A stretch of DNA of 39,065 bases from a virus: positions 1 through 39,065 of IMG/VR virus record IMGVR_UViG_3300045454_000126, one strand, 5' to 3'. Position 1 is the stretch's first letter; each line of letters opens with the position of its first letter. This document shows positions 14,697 to 22,827 of this stretch, piece by piece. The translations under genes were made by a program, and so were the position numbers. The notes under the pieces were generated by a model that searched no databases, was not told the DNA's origin, and was given only the letters and a program-made list of their open reading frames with translations.

Positions 14697-16907
14697 TCAC
14701 GCCGGCGGCGCGCCCTGGGGCGGCTCGGCGGGCGCGAAAAAGCCGCCCGGAGGCGGCTCGAAAACGGGGTTTGCGGCGTCCATCGGCGGCGGCACACCAC
14801 CCTGGACGGCATCGCCTGGCATCGGCGGCGGCTCGCCTGCCGGCTGCATCGCCTGCACGGCGTCGACGAGCTGCACCACCACGGCCGAGATTGCGTCCAC
14901 GGCGGCGGCGAGCTGGTCGACGCGCGGGTCGGTCGCACCCCCGGCGGGCGCCTGCTGCGCCGCGGCGCTCGCCGCCTCGATGCGCGCCTTCTCCAGCTCG
15001 GCCGCGATCCTCTCGCGCTCGACGTCGAGCTTCGCGGCTTCGAGCTGCATCTTCATCTGCTCGATCTGCGCCTTCTGCTGCTCGGCCTGCACCGCGGCCT
15101 GCTGCGTCGGATCGGGCGGCGGTGGGGGTGGGGGCTGCTCGCCGGACTCTGTCGCCTCGGCCTGCTGGATCGGCGGCGGTAGCATGGTCCTCAGCCGCTT
15201 GGCGATCTTGTCCGCCAAAGGAAAATCCTGCTGGCTGGCGAAGAGATCGGCGAGGATCACGGCCTGTGGCCCGAGCGCCTGCATCAGCGCCTGCATCCCG
15301 TCGCGCGCCTCGGCCCTCGCGGTCGCGAAGCTCGGCCCCATCTCGATCGAGAGGTCGTAGGCACCGATCGTCACGTCGTTTAGGACATGCGTCGCGATGC
15401 CGTCGCCGTTCGGGTCGATCCGTGTCTCGTTGATCTTCACCAGCGCGACCTTGCCGTCGTCGCCGACGATGCGGATCGTGCGCGCGGTGTCGTAGATGTG
15501 CGGGATCAGGTCGAGCAGAATGCGGCCGGTGTGGCGGAGCGCACGGGCGAAATTGTCGACATACACATAGGTGCCGGTGTCGCCCTCGCGCTGGCGCGCC
15601 ATGATGGCGCGGCCCGACGTCTCGTTGCTGGCGGCGCCGAGCGAGGCCGGGTAGATGCCGGTGACCGCCGACATGTCGCCGGTGGCGGTGGCGAGCAGCT
15701 CGCCGATGCCTTGGGACGAGACGGCCGGCTGCACCCGCTGCGGCGCTTGCCCGCCGTTCGCCGGATCGGGCTCGTACTCCAGGTATGGCCAGTTCTTCGC
15801 GTTGGCCGTCTCCCACTGGTCAACGAACTTCTCGAAATTCTTGCGGGTGCCGGTGAACGGTGCTTTGGGTTGCAGCGCGATCACCTCGGCCTGCGCCGAG
15901 ATCGAGTAGTTGTAGAGGCGCTGCGGGTCCCTGAGCGTGCGGATGACGCCGCGCCGCACCGTGCGGCCGCCGATCCTGATCTCTTCGCCGATGAGCGGCA
16001 CGATAGGGATGTGCCGGCCCGGCCACTCGTCCGGCCCCTCCAGGATCTCGCTCGCCGAGATCAGGCTACGCATCACCTTGTGGTCGTCGCGCGTCTCGAT
16101 CCTGGCGCCGAGCGCGACGGCGTCCGCCTCGGCGGCCGCGTCGTCGGTGACGTCGTCGACGCCGCCGTCGGGCATCAGTGCGAGACGGCGCTTGGCCGGC
16201 ACCTTCTCCCAGTATTCGGCGACCCTGATCCGATCGGTATCGACCCAGTCTGTCAGCACGACGCTGGCTTCGGCGCGGTCGAGTGCGTCGGCGCTGGCAT
16301 CCGGCCACCGCGCCTCGAAAGCGGCGCGCGACAGGTCCGCCGGAACGAAGCACCACGCCGCGTCCTCGCGGGTCGGCAGCGCCGCGTCGGGGTCCCAGAT
16401 CACCGAGACGCCGTCCTCGATCGGCGAGACACCGATCTCCTGCAAGAATGTGTCGGTGCCGGCGTACTCGGTGGTGATGCGCCAGTGGCCGATGCCGGCC
16501 GCGACCTGGCTGTCCACGGCGCCGTAGTAGGCGGCCTGCGCGTCGCTGCGCTGCTCGATGTAGCGGATCAGGCCGGGCAGGATCGTCGCTGCAACCTCGG
16601 CCGAGCCGCGATCGTCGACCGGCGTCACCTTGATGGCGGGCCTCATCTGCCGCATGTCGCCGGTGACCTGCCTGCAAAACTGCGAACTCTTGTCGACCAT
16701 CAGGCAGGGCCGGCCCTCGTCCTCGCGGCCGCGGCGCGCCACCTCGTCCCACTGACCCTCGCCGGCGCGAAACGCCAAGTCCTCATAGGCGCGCGTGATG
16801 TTCTCGCGCTCGCGCTCGTAACCGCGCTCGTAGCGGCGCAGCGCCTCGGCGTGCGGGTCGGTGTCGCCGGCCGCCGTGGTGGCGTCGGGCTTGGTCTGCT
16901 CGGCCAT
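14697..16907 (-). CDS. Portal protein, P22 gp1-like
   Basis: 736 residues (P22 portal about 725). It forms the dodecameric DNA channel. Diagnostic stretches: AYEDLAFRAGEGQWDE and RPCLMVDKSSQFCRQVTGD near the N-terminus, then HWRITTEYAGTDTFLQEI, PFPIVPLIGE-type crown sequence, RTLRDPQRLYNYSISAQAE, and ETSGRAIMARQREGDTGTY. The last ~160 residues form a coiled barrel region rich in Gln, Ala and Glu (QAEQQKAQIEQMKMQLEAAK) followed by a Pro-rich end. An intrinsic-terminator-like hairpin lies within the last codons. Confidence 0.88.
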   Translation of the reverse strand: MAEQTKPDATTAAGDTDPHAEALRRYERGYERERENITRAYEDLAFRAGEGQWDEVARRGREDEGRPCLMVDKSSQFCRQVTGDMRQMRPAIKVTPVDDRGSAEVAATILPGLIRYIEQRSDAQAAYYGAVDSQVAAGIGHWRITTEYAGTDTFLQEIGVSPIEDGVSVIWDPDAALPTREDAAWCFVPADLSRAAFEARWPDASADALDRAEASVVLTDWVDTDRIRVAEYWEKVPAKRRLALMPDGGVDDVTDDAAAEADAVALGARIETRDDHKVMRSLISASEILEGPDEWPGRHIPIVPLIGEEIRIGGRTVRRGVIRTLRDPQRLYNYSISAQAEVIALQPKAPFTGTRKNFEKFVDQWETANAKNWPYLEYEPDPANGGQAPQRVQPAVSSQGIGELLATATGDMSAVTGIYPASLGAASNETSGRAIMARQREGDTGTYVYVDNFARALRHTGRILLDLIPHIYDTARTIRIVGDDGKVALVKINETRIDPNGDGIATHVLNDVTIGAYDLSIEMGPSFATARAEARDGMQALMQALGPQAVILADLFASQQDFPLADKIAKRLRTMLPPPIQQAEATESGEQPPPPPPPDPTQQAAVQAEQQKAQIEQMKMQLEAAKLDVERERIAAELEKARIEAASAAAQQAPAGGATDPRVDQLAAAVDAISAVVVQLVDAVQAMQPAGEPPPMPGDAVQGGVPPPMDAANPVFEPPPGGFFAPAEPPQGAPPA
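14736..14758 (-). terminator. Terminator-like hairpin inside the 3' end of the portal gene
   Basis: Minus-strand stem AGCCGCC / GGCGGCT with a four-base loop followed by TTTTTC, all within codons for the portal's Pro/Gly/Phe tail, about 40 bases before its stop. The stem and T-run nearly match the terminator at 1449-1473. It could trim transcription between portal and scaffold. Confidence 0.4.
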
Positions 16908-16911
16908 GTGG

Positions 16912-16939
16912 TTGCGTTCCGCCCTGAAAGGGCTAGACT
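16912..16939 (+). promoter_or_regulatory. Candidate sigma-70-type promoter for the moron gene at 16960
   Basis: TTGCGT, a 16-base spacer and TAGACT precede the small plus-strand gene; the -10 end is 20 bases from its ATG. The -35 box is weak. Supported mainly by its place before a gene oriented against the late operon. Confidence 0.3.
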
Positions 16940-16959
16940 TTCCCGATCCGGAGGGACCG

Positions 16960-17250
16960 ATGGACAGGCTGGTGTCGGTGATAGGCGGGCTGCTGACGGC
17001 GACGGCTTGGGCCGCAGTCGCCTTCGCGACGGTGTGGACTGGGCTCTTCCCGCTGCTGTTCTTCGGCGCGGCGGACTGGCCAGGCTTTCTTGAGGTTCAC
17101 CTTGCGGTCGGCGTGATCAGCCTGGGGCTTGGCACGGCGACATGCTTCATTCTCGTCGCCGCTCTCCCGGTCCTGCGATTGATCTCTACTCTTCGGTTGG
17201 AGCGTCGGCCTTCGGCTCAGACTTCGTCTTCGGCTTCGCCTTCCGCTTGA
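16960..17250 (+). CDS. 96-residue membrane protein (moron candidate)
   Basis: The ATG at 16960 follows GGAGGGACCG, a good ribosome site. The product has three hydrophobic segments (LVSVIGGLLTATAWAAVAF; LFPLLFFGA; VGVISLGLGTATCFILVAAL) and a Ser/Arg-rich cytoplasmic tail. It lies on the strand opposite to the late genes, between portal and the 433-residue gene, and its 3' end overlaps the end of that gene by 65 bases in convergent fashion. Own ribosome site, probable own promoter and orientation suggest expression in the lysogen. No known family recognised. Confidence 0.55.
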   Translation: MDRLVSVIGGLLTATAWAAVAFATVWTGLFPLLFFGAADWPGFLEVHLAVGVISLGLGTATCFILVAALPVLRLISTLRLERRPSAQTSSSASPSA

Positions 17251-18487
17251 CCGCCGGCCGCGCGCGCTGCGCCACATAGGCGTCGGCGGCCTCGATCAGT
17301 CCCTTGGTCCTGGCGATCGGGGGCGGACGCTCCATCCACCCCATTGGGAACTCTGACCCGAGCTTGGCAAGCGGCACTCCGGCCAGGAGCCCGGTGGCGG
17401 CACGCTTCGCCAACTCGACCGGGTCCGTCAGGGTTGCGCGAGCCGCCTCGCGGTTCGGGTCGCCCGCCGGCAACATCAGAGCGTCATACTCCTGCGGGAT
17501 CAGACTGGCCTCGGCCGGTAGTGCTGCCGAGGCGCCCATGACGCCCCACCCTGGTTTCGCCCCGGGTGGCGGCCCCAGTTCATCGAAGGCCCGCATCTCT
17601 GCGGCGATGCCGCGAGCCGCCGGCTTCGACGCAGTGGGAAGCGCCTCGGCCGCTTGATCGACGGCGCTGTCCCATCGGCCGATGGCGCGGTTGTTGGCGA
17701 ACGTCTTGCCCGCCTTGACGGCGGCCGGCACGGCAAAGGCCGCGGCGGCTCCGACAAACGGCAGCGCCGATGCGAGGTTGGGATAGCGCTCGCGGAACGG
17801 CATGCGTGCCTCGGCGTCGCGAGACCGTGCCGCTGCAGCCTCGGCGTCGCGCTGGCGCTGTGCCTCCATCTGCCGTTGCAGTTCGGCGTCCTGGACGGCG
17901 CGCTGCCGCTGGAATTCCGCCTCGGCGCGCTGCCGTTCCATGTCGGTCTGCGCCCGCATCCGGGCCTCTGCCTCGGCGGCCTGGCGCTGCGCTTCCAGGC
18001 GCTGGCGCTCCACCTCGATCTGCTGGCGCTGCTCTCGCGTGAGGCGGGTGCCGGCGTCGGCCGGGGTCATCGTGGCCCCCAGCGCACCGGCCACGGCCGC
18101 CGTGGTCTTCGGGGCCGCGGCGATCACGCCGCGCACCAGCGGGGCCGCCAGCGGCGTCACAGCGGTCACGGCATTGGCCGCGGCGCGGGGGTCGTCGCCC
18201 TCGCGCAGTGCATCGTTGGCGCCGAGCGTGCCGCCGATCACCGGCAGGATGTCGGCAAGCGACAGGCCGGCGGTGTCGCGCCTCGCCGTGTTCGGCAACC
18301 CGGTCGAGCCGACCAGCCCGGCGACGAGGTCGCGCTTCGGCTGCCCGCCACCGTCACCCATCAGCCATGCGCCGATGCTCTCGCGCCACGTCGGGGTGTA
18401 GGCGCGCAGCTCCTGCGTCGGCTCATAGCGCGTGAGCCCGGCGCCGAGATCATCGAGCGCCGACCATCGCTCGTCGAATGTCGCCAT
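17186..18487 (-). CDS. 433-residue virion-associated protein between terminase and portal
   Basis: Order: a tail-like N-terminus (MATFDERWSALDDLGAG), then TPTWRESIGAWLMGDG, a segment about 65-135 of hydrophobic Gly/Ala/Val sequence, a ~95-residue Gln/Arg/Ala/Glu coiled coil (QQIEVERQRLEAQRQAAE), a second hydrophobic patch near 240-260, and a Lys-rich C-terminus (KRKAKPKTKSEPK). The layout (amphipathic plus coiled coil) resembles ejection proteins more than head proteins. P22 has no gene at this place, so this is an addition. Function not recognised. Confidence 0.6.
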   Translation of the reverse strand: MATFDERWSALDDLGAGLTRYEPTQELRAYTPTWRESIGAWLMGDGGGQPKRDLVAGLVGSTGLPNTARRDTAGLSLADILPVIGGTLGANDALREGDDPRAAANAVTAVTPLAAPLVRGVIAAAPKTTAAVAGALGATMTPADAGTRLTREQRQQIEVERQRLEAQRQAAEAEARMRAQTDMERQRAEAEFQRQRAVQDAELQRQMEAQRQRDAEAAAARSRDAEARMPFRERYPNLASALPFVGAAAAFAVPAAVKAGKTFANNRAIGRWDSAVDQAAEALPTASKPAARGIAAEMRAFDELGPPPGAKPGWGVMGASAALPAEASLIPQEYDALMLPAGDPNREAARATLTDPVELAKRAATGLLAGVPLAKLGSEFPMGWMERPPPIARTKGLIEAADAYVAQRARPAVKRKAKPKTKSEPKADAPTEE

Positions 18488-18489
18488 CG

Positions 18490-19743
18490 TCAGGCTCCCA
18501 TCCAGCCGCTGCCGCGCGAGGAGCGGCGGCGCTCGCGCTCACCCTGCGGCTCGGTGATCGCCATTGCCATCATTCGGAGGGCGTCAGCACCGTGGCTTGC
18601 CCAGTTGTGGAGAGGCTCTTTTGAACGCTGCCCCGTGCCGGGGTCCACCTTGAATTGATAGTGCCGTAGGGCGGTTAGCCCGTCGGCGCACTTCTCGGCG
18701 TCGAACCACAGCCGAGGGAACAAGGTCCTGGCGGCATTGATGCCGACAACAACGCTCGCCTGCGGGATCACCCTGACGTTGCGCCCGAGATCGCGAGCCT
18801 GTTGCTCGATCGACTTCTCGGCCGCCATCAGCTTCGCCGCGGCGTCATGCGGAAGCCAGTCCTCGCCGTAGACATATGGTCGAGACTGGAGTTCGCGCAG
18901 GTAATGACCCAGCGCGTGGCCGCAGTTCTCATAATAATCGATCACCCGGTGCTCGAACCCGACAGTCTGAACGAACCAGATCGCCGTCATGTCCGAGCGC
19001 CCCAAGTCCCACGCCGTGTTGACCGGCTTGCTCGGGTCGTAGGGTACCCGCGTAATCCGGCCGGCCGCGGTGGCCTCGCGGATCTCGGCTGCGTAGATCG
19101 CGCCGTCGAGCGTCTGTTTGCAGTGCCCTTCCCAGACGGTGAGGTAGTCGTCGTGGTTCTTCTCCATCAGGGCGCGGCGCTCGGCGTCGAGGACGGCCGG
19201 AAACCACGGATTGTCCCGCCAGTCGATCTTGACGACGACAGCGCCGGGCGGCGGCTTCGCGACGAACCGCTGATAGGTGTCGTCGCTCTCCAGTTCCGGG
19301 TTGAACGTCACCCAGATTTCCGAGCCGTCCTTGCGAATGGTCGGGATCAGCTTGTCCCACGAAGCCTTGCTGACGATTTGGGCTTCCTCGACCCAGACGA
19401 TATCGATTCCCTCTTTCGACTTGATCGAGTCGACGTTGTGCCGTAGCCCGGCAAACACGATCTCGGTGCCGTTGCGGCCTCGGATCTCGTCGTTGAACAC
19501 TTGATACTGCCCGGCGAGGCCGAGCGCGCCGATCTGATCGGACAGAAGCTTGTGCACGCTGTCCTTCATCGACTTCTGGATCTCGCGCGCGCAGAGAACG
19601 CGCAGCCGCTTGCTTGCTCCAAGGATCAGTAGCGCCCTGGCAACACCCCACGACTTCGCGCCGCCGCGGCCGCCGTACAGGACCTTGTACCGGGCAGGCT
19701 CGAACAGACAGGCGAGCTTGTCGGGGAATTCGGCATCAGGCAT
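18490..19743 (-). CDS. terL: Terminase large subunit
   Basis: 417 residues. DNA-packaging motor ATPase with a nuclease domain. Walker A GGRGGAKS lies near residue 25, Walker B IVWVEEA near 118, and a coupling-type TFNPE follows. Nuclease-domain acidic sites are visible in WDLGRSDMTAI, GEDWLPHDAAA and ASHGADALRM. The pattern fits the PBSX/Terminase_3-6 class of TerL. The start MPDAEFPDK at 19743 was chosen over an in-frame TTG at 19767, since it overlaps the small-subunit stop only slightly (ATG CC TGA). Ends two bases before the next gene. Confidence 0.88.
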   Translation of the reverse strand: MPDAEFPDKLACLFEPARYKVLYGGRGGAKSWGVARALLILGASKRLRVLCAREIQKSMKDSVHKLLSDQIGALGLAGQYQVFNDEIRGRNGTEIVFAGLRHNVDSIKSKEGIDIVWVEEAQIVSKASWDKLIPTIRKDGSEIWVTFNPELESDDTYQRFVAKPPPGAVVVKIDWRDNPWFPAVLDAERRALMEKNHDDYLTVWEGHCKQTLDGAIYAAEIREATAAGRITRVPYDPSKPVNTAWDLGRSDMTAIWFVQTVGFEHRVIDYYENCGHALGHYLRELQSRPYVYGEDWLPHDAAAKLMAAEKSIEQQARDLGRNVRVIPQASVVVGINAARTLFPRLWFDAEKCADGLTALRHYQFKVDPGTGQRSKEPLHNWASHGADALRMMAMAITEPQGERERRRSSRGSGWMGA

Positions 19744-20023
19744 CGGCTTTCGGGGCTGGGCGAACAAACGTGACCCGGATGTCAGCCAAGACCGGCCCTT
19801 CGCCGCCTTCTCCGGTGATTGCTTGCGGGGCCTTGCCCCAGCCGCGATCCAGCAGCGCCACGGCTGCGCTCACCCGCGCGGCCTCGCTCTCGCCGGCCGT
19901 CGCGATGTGCGCCAGGGCCTCGATCGCCTCGGCGGTCTTGGCTCTCGCCAGGTCGCGCACCTCGGCGATGGTCTTCGGCCTTCCGCCAGGATTGCCGGAC
20001 TGGCCGGGCTTGAACTTCGCCAT
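19736..20023 (-). CDS. Putative terminase small subunit (DUF5681-like)
   Basis: 95 residues. The N-terminus MAKFKPGQSGNPGGRPK is the typical DUF5681 opening, a Gly/Pro/Arg DNA-binding arm. The following helices (AEVRDLARAKTAEAIEALAHIAT; AARVSAAVALLDRGWGKAPQ) fit a small terminase that selects phage DNA. The start at 20023 was chosen because it begins two bases after the previous stop and gives the conserved N-terminus; upstream in-frame sequence overlaps the 60-residue gene. Directly precedes terL. Confidence 0.72.
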   Translation of the reverse strand: MAKFKPGQSGNPGGRPKTIAEVRDLARAKTAEAIEALAHIATAGESEAARVSAAVALLDRGWGKAPQAITGEGGEGPVLADIRVTFVRPAPKADA

Positions 20024-20024
20024 C

Positions 20025-20207
20025 TCAGCGCCAGAACCAGTGGACCGTACCGCCGCGGTGCGGGTCTCCCCACCAATGAAGTCGCCACAGCCTGATATAG
20101 ACGATGTGGCCGTGCCCGCTGCGCTGCGCCTCGAACCATGTCCCGATGCGCCAGATATGGCCGCCGAAGCCGTTGTCGCAGCGGTGCACAAACTTGACTT
20201 TCGCCAT
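20025..20207 (-). CDS. 60-residue His/Trp-rich protein
   Basis: Small protein MAKVKFVHRCDNGFGGHIW..., rich in Trp, His, Gly and Arg, with a C-terminal HWWGDPHRGGTVHWFWR. Real translation is supported by a GGATC site before ATG 20207 and a two-base gap to the small terminase. No family was recognised. The cluster of His and a single Cys could bind metal, but a full motif is not visible. Confidence 0.55.
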   Translation of the reverse strand: MAKVKFVHRCDNGFGGHIWRIGTWFEAQRSGHGHIVYIRLWRLHWWGDPHRGGTVHWFWR

Positions 20208-20315
20208 GGTGATCCGCCCTGTTACGGGTCTGTTCTCAGGACGAAGCAGGCGCCGTAGCGCCAGCCTCTTGTTCTGTGCGGCTGACGCGCTTCGTGCGCG
20301 GCAGCGGCGCTGCGA

Positions 20316-20348
20316 TCAGCACTTCTTGCCGCCCTTCTTCTTCGCCAT
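20316..20348 (-). CDS. Possible 10-residue Lys-rich micropeptide
   Basis: An ATG at 20348 preceded by GGAG opens a ten-codon frame, MAKKKGGKKC, then TGA. It fills part of the otherwise empty 20208-20371 gap between the Gp49-like gene and the 60-residue gene. A short GGCGC-CGTA-GCGCC hairpin (20249-20262) follows. Too short to be certain. Confidence 0.3.
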   Translation of the reverse strand: MAKKKGGKKC

Positions 20349-20371
20349 GTGGTTTCTCCGTTGGTTGATGA

Positions 20372-20713
20372 TTACGGTTGTCCACGCCAACGCCCACGCC
20401 CACGCGCACGGTCGGCGTGCATCAGAAAGCTGCGGAGCTGGTATCCCTCCAGCGCCCAAATCTGGCTCCGGGCGTTGTCGCGGGCGACCTTGCGTCCGAT
20501 GGCTTCGTCGAAGTTCTCGGGCGAGGCACACGCCGCGTGCCCGACGACCTGGAAACCATTGCGCAGCGTGAGCGCGCACACAGTCAAGGTGGTGCCCGGG
20601 AAGACGTGGTAGGTCTCACCGACGATCTGCGCGTCGACGTGCTCGGGCGTGACGCGCGGCGCGGTGAGGCCCTTTGCCTGGATCGCGTCGTCGATGGCCT
20701 GCTCGTCCCTCAT
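20372..20713 (-). CDS. Phage Gp49-family protein
   Basis: 113 residues. The pattern PRVTPEHVDAQIVGETYHVFPGTTLTVCAL (split by short loops), then NGFQVVGHAACASPENFDEAIGR and ARSQIWALEGYQLRSFL is characteristic of the phage Gp49 (gp49/66) family, found widely in temperate phages and of unknown function. The C-terminus is Arg/Gly rich. Its start overlaps the stop of the preceding 56-residue gene (ATGA), so the three genes 20372-21059 form a coupled series. Confidence 0.82.
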   Translation of the reverse strand: MRDEQAIDDAIQAKGLTAPRVTPEHVDAQIVGETYHVFPGTTLTVCALTLRNGFQVVGHAACASPENFDEAIGRKVARDNARSQIWALEGYQLRSFLMHADRARGRGRWRGQP

Positions 20714-20880
20714 TCGTCGTCCTCTCGATTGACCATGAAGTCGTGATGAAATCCGATGCGGTCGGGCAGGTCGGCGCGGCGGAGTCCCGGAGTCAACGGC
20801 TCGTCGTGCGGCTCGCGAGTGATCGGCAAACCGACGACGCGACGAAGCCGGATCGGCCGCCCGCTCGGGTGACGCTTCAC
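20710..20880 (-). CDS. 56-residue basic protein, GTG start
   Basis: Begins with GTG at 20880, overlapping the upstream TGA (GTGA), and ends overlapping the Gp49 start. Product: KRHPSGRPIRLRRVVGLPITREPHDE, then RRADLPDRIGFHHDFMVNR with an acidic end. The four-base overlaps on both sides are the main evidence for a gene. Unknown function; may be a small DNA-binding helper judged by charge. Confidence 0.6.
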   Translation of the reverse strand: MKRHPSGRPIRLRRVVGLPITREPHDEPLTPGLRRADLPDRIGFHHDFMVNREDDE

Positions 20881-21059
20881 GGCTGCGTCTCGATCGCCCG
20901 CATCACCCGCGCCGCGACGAAGACGGCGCGCTCGGCGGTGCAGCCGGTTCCGGCCCGCACGATGGCGGCAATCTGGTCCAGCCAAGCCGCCTCCGGCGAG
21001 CCTTCGTCGGGCAGTCTCATGCGGCCGGCCGGGAACGTGATCACATCGCCCATGCGCAT
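20877..21059 (-). CDS. 60-residue protein of unknown function
   Basis: Starts at ATG 21059 after AGAGGTGC. The product MRMGDVITFPAGRMRLPDEG leads into a helical C-terminal half (EAAWLDQIAAIVRAGTGCTAERAVFVAARVM). It is the first of three genes joined by GTGA and ATGA overlaps leading to the Gp49-family gene. It starts eight bases after the recombinase stop. The ITFPAGR opening recurs in small alphaproteobacterial phage proteins; no function known. Confidence 0.6.
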   Translation of the reverse strand: MRMGDVITFPAGRMRLPDEGSPEAAWLDQIAAIVRAGTGCTAERAVFVAARVMRAIETQP

Positions 21060-21066
21060 GCACCTC

Positions 21067-21999
21067 TCATAGAAACTTCCGGCCGGCGTGGTCGCGGAAT
21101 GCCTTGGCGCGTCGGTCATAGGCTTTCAGCGTGCGCACCTCACGATGGCGCGTCACGTCCATCACCTTGAGCAGATCGGCGCCGGACTCCAGAGCGCTGG
21201 TGACGAAGCCCGCGCGCAAGCTGTGGCCGCTGAACAGCGCTGGATTGAGCCCGGCCGCGGCCGCACGACGCTTCACAATCTCAGCGACTGCGTGCTCGGA
21301 CAGCCGTCCGGCGGCAACCCGGCCGCCGCGGTTGACCGCGCGGAACACCGGGCCTTCGGTGATTGCCGCGGCCGACAGCCAGGCATCGAGCGCCTGGACC
21401 GGCCGGAGCTTTCCGCCGGTCGGCACCGCGACTTGGTGGCCCTCGCCTTCCTGGTCGGTCTTGGACCTCCGGATGTGGAGGACCACGCCTTCCGGGGTCC
21501 GCTCCAGGTCGGCGACCGTGAGTGCGACGAGTTCTGAACGGCGGAGCGCTGCCGCGAAGCCGATCAGCAGGAGGGCGCGGTCGCGCCGCCCTTGCATGGT
21601 GTCCGGGATGCCCTTGAGCATCGCGGTGATGGCGCGCGCCGTCGCGGGAGCCTTTTGCTCGACCGCGACGCCGACCCGCCGCCGAATGCCTCTCAGCACC
21701 GCCTTGGTCGGCTCGGCGGCGGTCGGAGGGGACGACCCGGCCAGCCGATGCGCGTATGAGATCGCGGCGGTCCGCCGCATGATGGTGCTCGCCTTCAACC
21801 TGGCGTCGGCCAGAGAGGCGAGATAGGCCGCGACGGTCTCGACCGCGGCGGGCAGCGGCGCGACGGCGTGGGAGGAGCACCACGCCCGGAAGTGATCCCA
21901 GTCGCTCGCATAGGCCCGCCGGGTCGCGGCCGATTTCTCGGCCATCGCGTAGGCGCGGGCGGACGCTAGCGCGTCGACAAGGCCCTCTCCGCATCCCAT
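21067..21999 (-). CDS. Tyrosine recombinase (internal integrase)
   Basis: 310 residues. N-terminal SAM-like DNA-binding domain (SAATRRAYASDWDHFRAWC) and a catalytic domain with all expected residues: Arg in LRRSELVALT, Lys in RRSKTDQEG, HSLRAGFVTSA (HxxR), His in TRHREVRT, Tyr in LKAYDRR. It is distinct from the integrase at the right end. The start at 21999 (MGCGEGLVDA) is a best choice and overlaps the HNH gene end by 34 bases; a longer in-frame start exists at 22140. Lying within a late-oriented block, it could be a remnant of an earlier integrated element or a second recombination module. Confidence 0.82.
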   Translation of the reverse strand: MGCGEGLVDALASARAYAMAEKSAATRRAYASDWDHFRAWCSSHAVAPLPAAVETVAAYLASLADARLKASTIMRRTAAISYAHRLAGSSPPTAAEPTKAVLRGIRRRVGVAVEQKAPATARAITAMLKGIPDTMQGRRDRALLLIGFAAALRRSELVALTVADLERTPEGVVLHIRRSKTDQEGEGHQVAVPTGGKLRPVQALDAWLSAAAITEGPVFRAVNRGGRVAAGRLSEHAVAEIVKRRAAAAGLNPALFSGHSLRAGFVTSALESGADLLKVMDVTRHREVRTLKAYDRRAKAFRDHAGRKFL

Positions 22000-22643
22000 C
22001 CGCGCGAGAGCCGGTCGCCTATTTTCCGCGGGTCGACGCCCGAGATTTCGGATGCCTCCGCAAGCGTGATCTTCCGGCCTCGGTACCAGAGCAGCCGGTT
22101 GCGGCTGGTATTCCGGGCCTGTTCTGACCTCGTCGCCCAACGGCAGTTCCCCGGCTCATAATCGCCGCTATTGTCGATGCGATGGATCGAATGCGCCGGC
22201 GACGGCCGGGGACCGACATCCTCAAGGAACGCGGCGAAGGAGTTCTTCCACCGCTCGCAGATCCCTATTCCGCGAGCGCCGTACCTCTCAAATTCCGGAC
22301 GGCGCGGGTCCAGACAGCGGGTACGCATCCCGCGCCAGATCACGAATTCAGGGGTTTTTGTCTTTCCGTGCTTGAAGTTCGGGTTTTGAGCCCCCGACGG
22401 AGCGCCGCCACCCTTCCGGAGAGCTGCTCGTTTTCGGCACCCGCAGCTCCTGGAGTTACCGCTTTTGACGCTCGATGCTGTGGTGATGCTTTCCGCGCCA
22501 CAGTCGCACCGGAAACGCCACAGCCGCTTTCCACTGGTGGTGGTCCGGCCGATATACTCGATCGCGACAAGACGTCCGAATCGAGATCCTTCGACCATCT
22601 CCCTGGAGCGTGATGTGCTACGACTTTCGTCAGCTCGCGGCAT
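21966..22643 (-). CDS. HNH homing-endonuclease-like protein
   Basis: 225 residues. A metal-binding cluster (FRCDCGAE ... SCGCRKR) is followed by a core typical of phage HNH proteins: EFVIWRGMRTRCLDP, YGARGIGICERWKNSFAAFLEDVG, SIHRIDNSGDYEPGNCRWAT (H-N-type catalytic loop), and a C-terminal helix-turn-helix (TLAEASEISGVDPRKIGDRL) for DNA recognition. The start at 22643 was chosen because GGAGGAA stands five bases before it. It overlaps the tyrosine recombinase start by 34 bases. Such genes are often selfish insertions. Confidence 0.8.
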   Translation of the reverse strand: MPRADESRSTSRSREMVEGSRFGRLVAIEYIGRTTTSGKRLWRFRCDCGAESITTASSVKSGNSRSCGCRKRAALRKGGGAPSGAQNPNFKHGKTKTPEFVIWRGMRTRCLDPRRPEFERYGARGIGICERWKNSFAAFLEDVGPRPSPAHSIHRIDNSGDYEPGNCRWATRSEQARNTSRNRLLWYRGRKITLAEASEISGVDPRKIGDRLSRGWDAERALSTR

Positions 22644-22827
22644 GGCTTCCTCCATTCGCGGGTCAGGCCCTCGGTGGCGCGCCAACGCCTCCGGGGGCCG
22701 CTCATACTGGCCAAGTATACCTCAGTGCATCCGTGAGGTCACCCGGCCCGATGCCCGTTTCGAGCGCCGTCGTCCCGCCGATCGGGACCGGCAGAACATG
22801 TTGATCCATCGTGGTTTTTTGGACGTT

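Noticed and set aside
12322-15360. 1012-residue plus-strand frame across coat, scaffold and portal genes
   Set aside because: It is antisense to three clearly recognised head genes and has a biased His/Arg/Asp-rich composition typical of shadow frames in GC-rich DNA.
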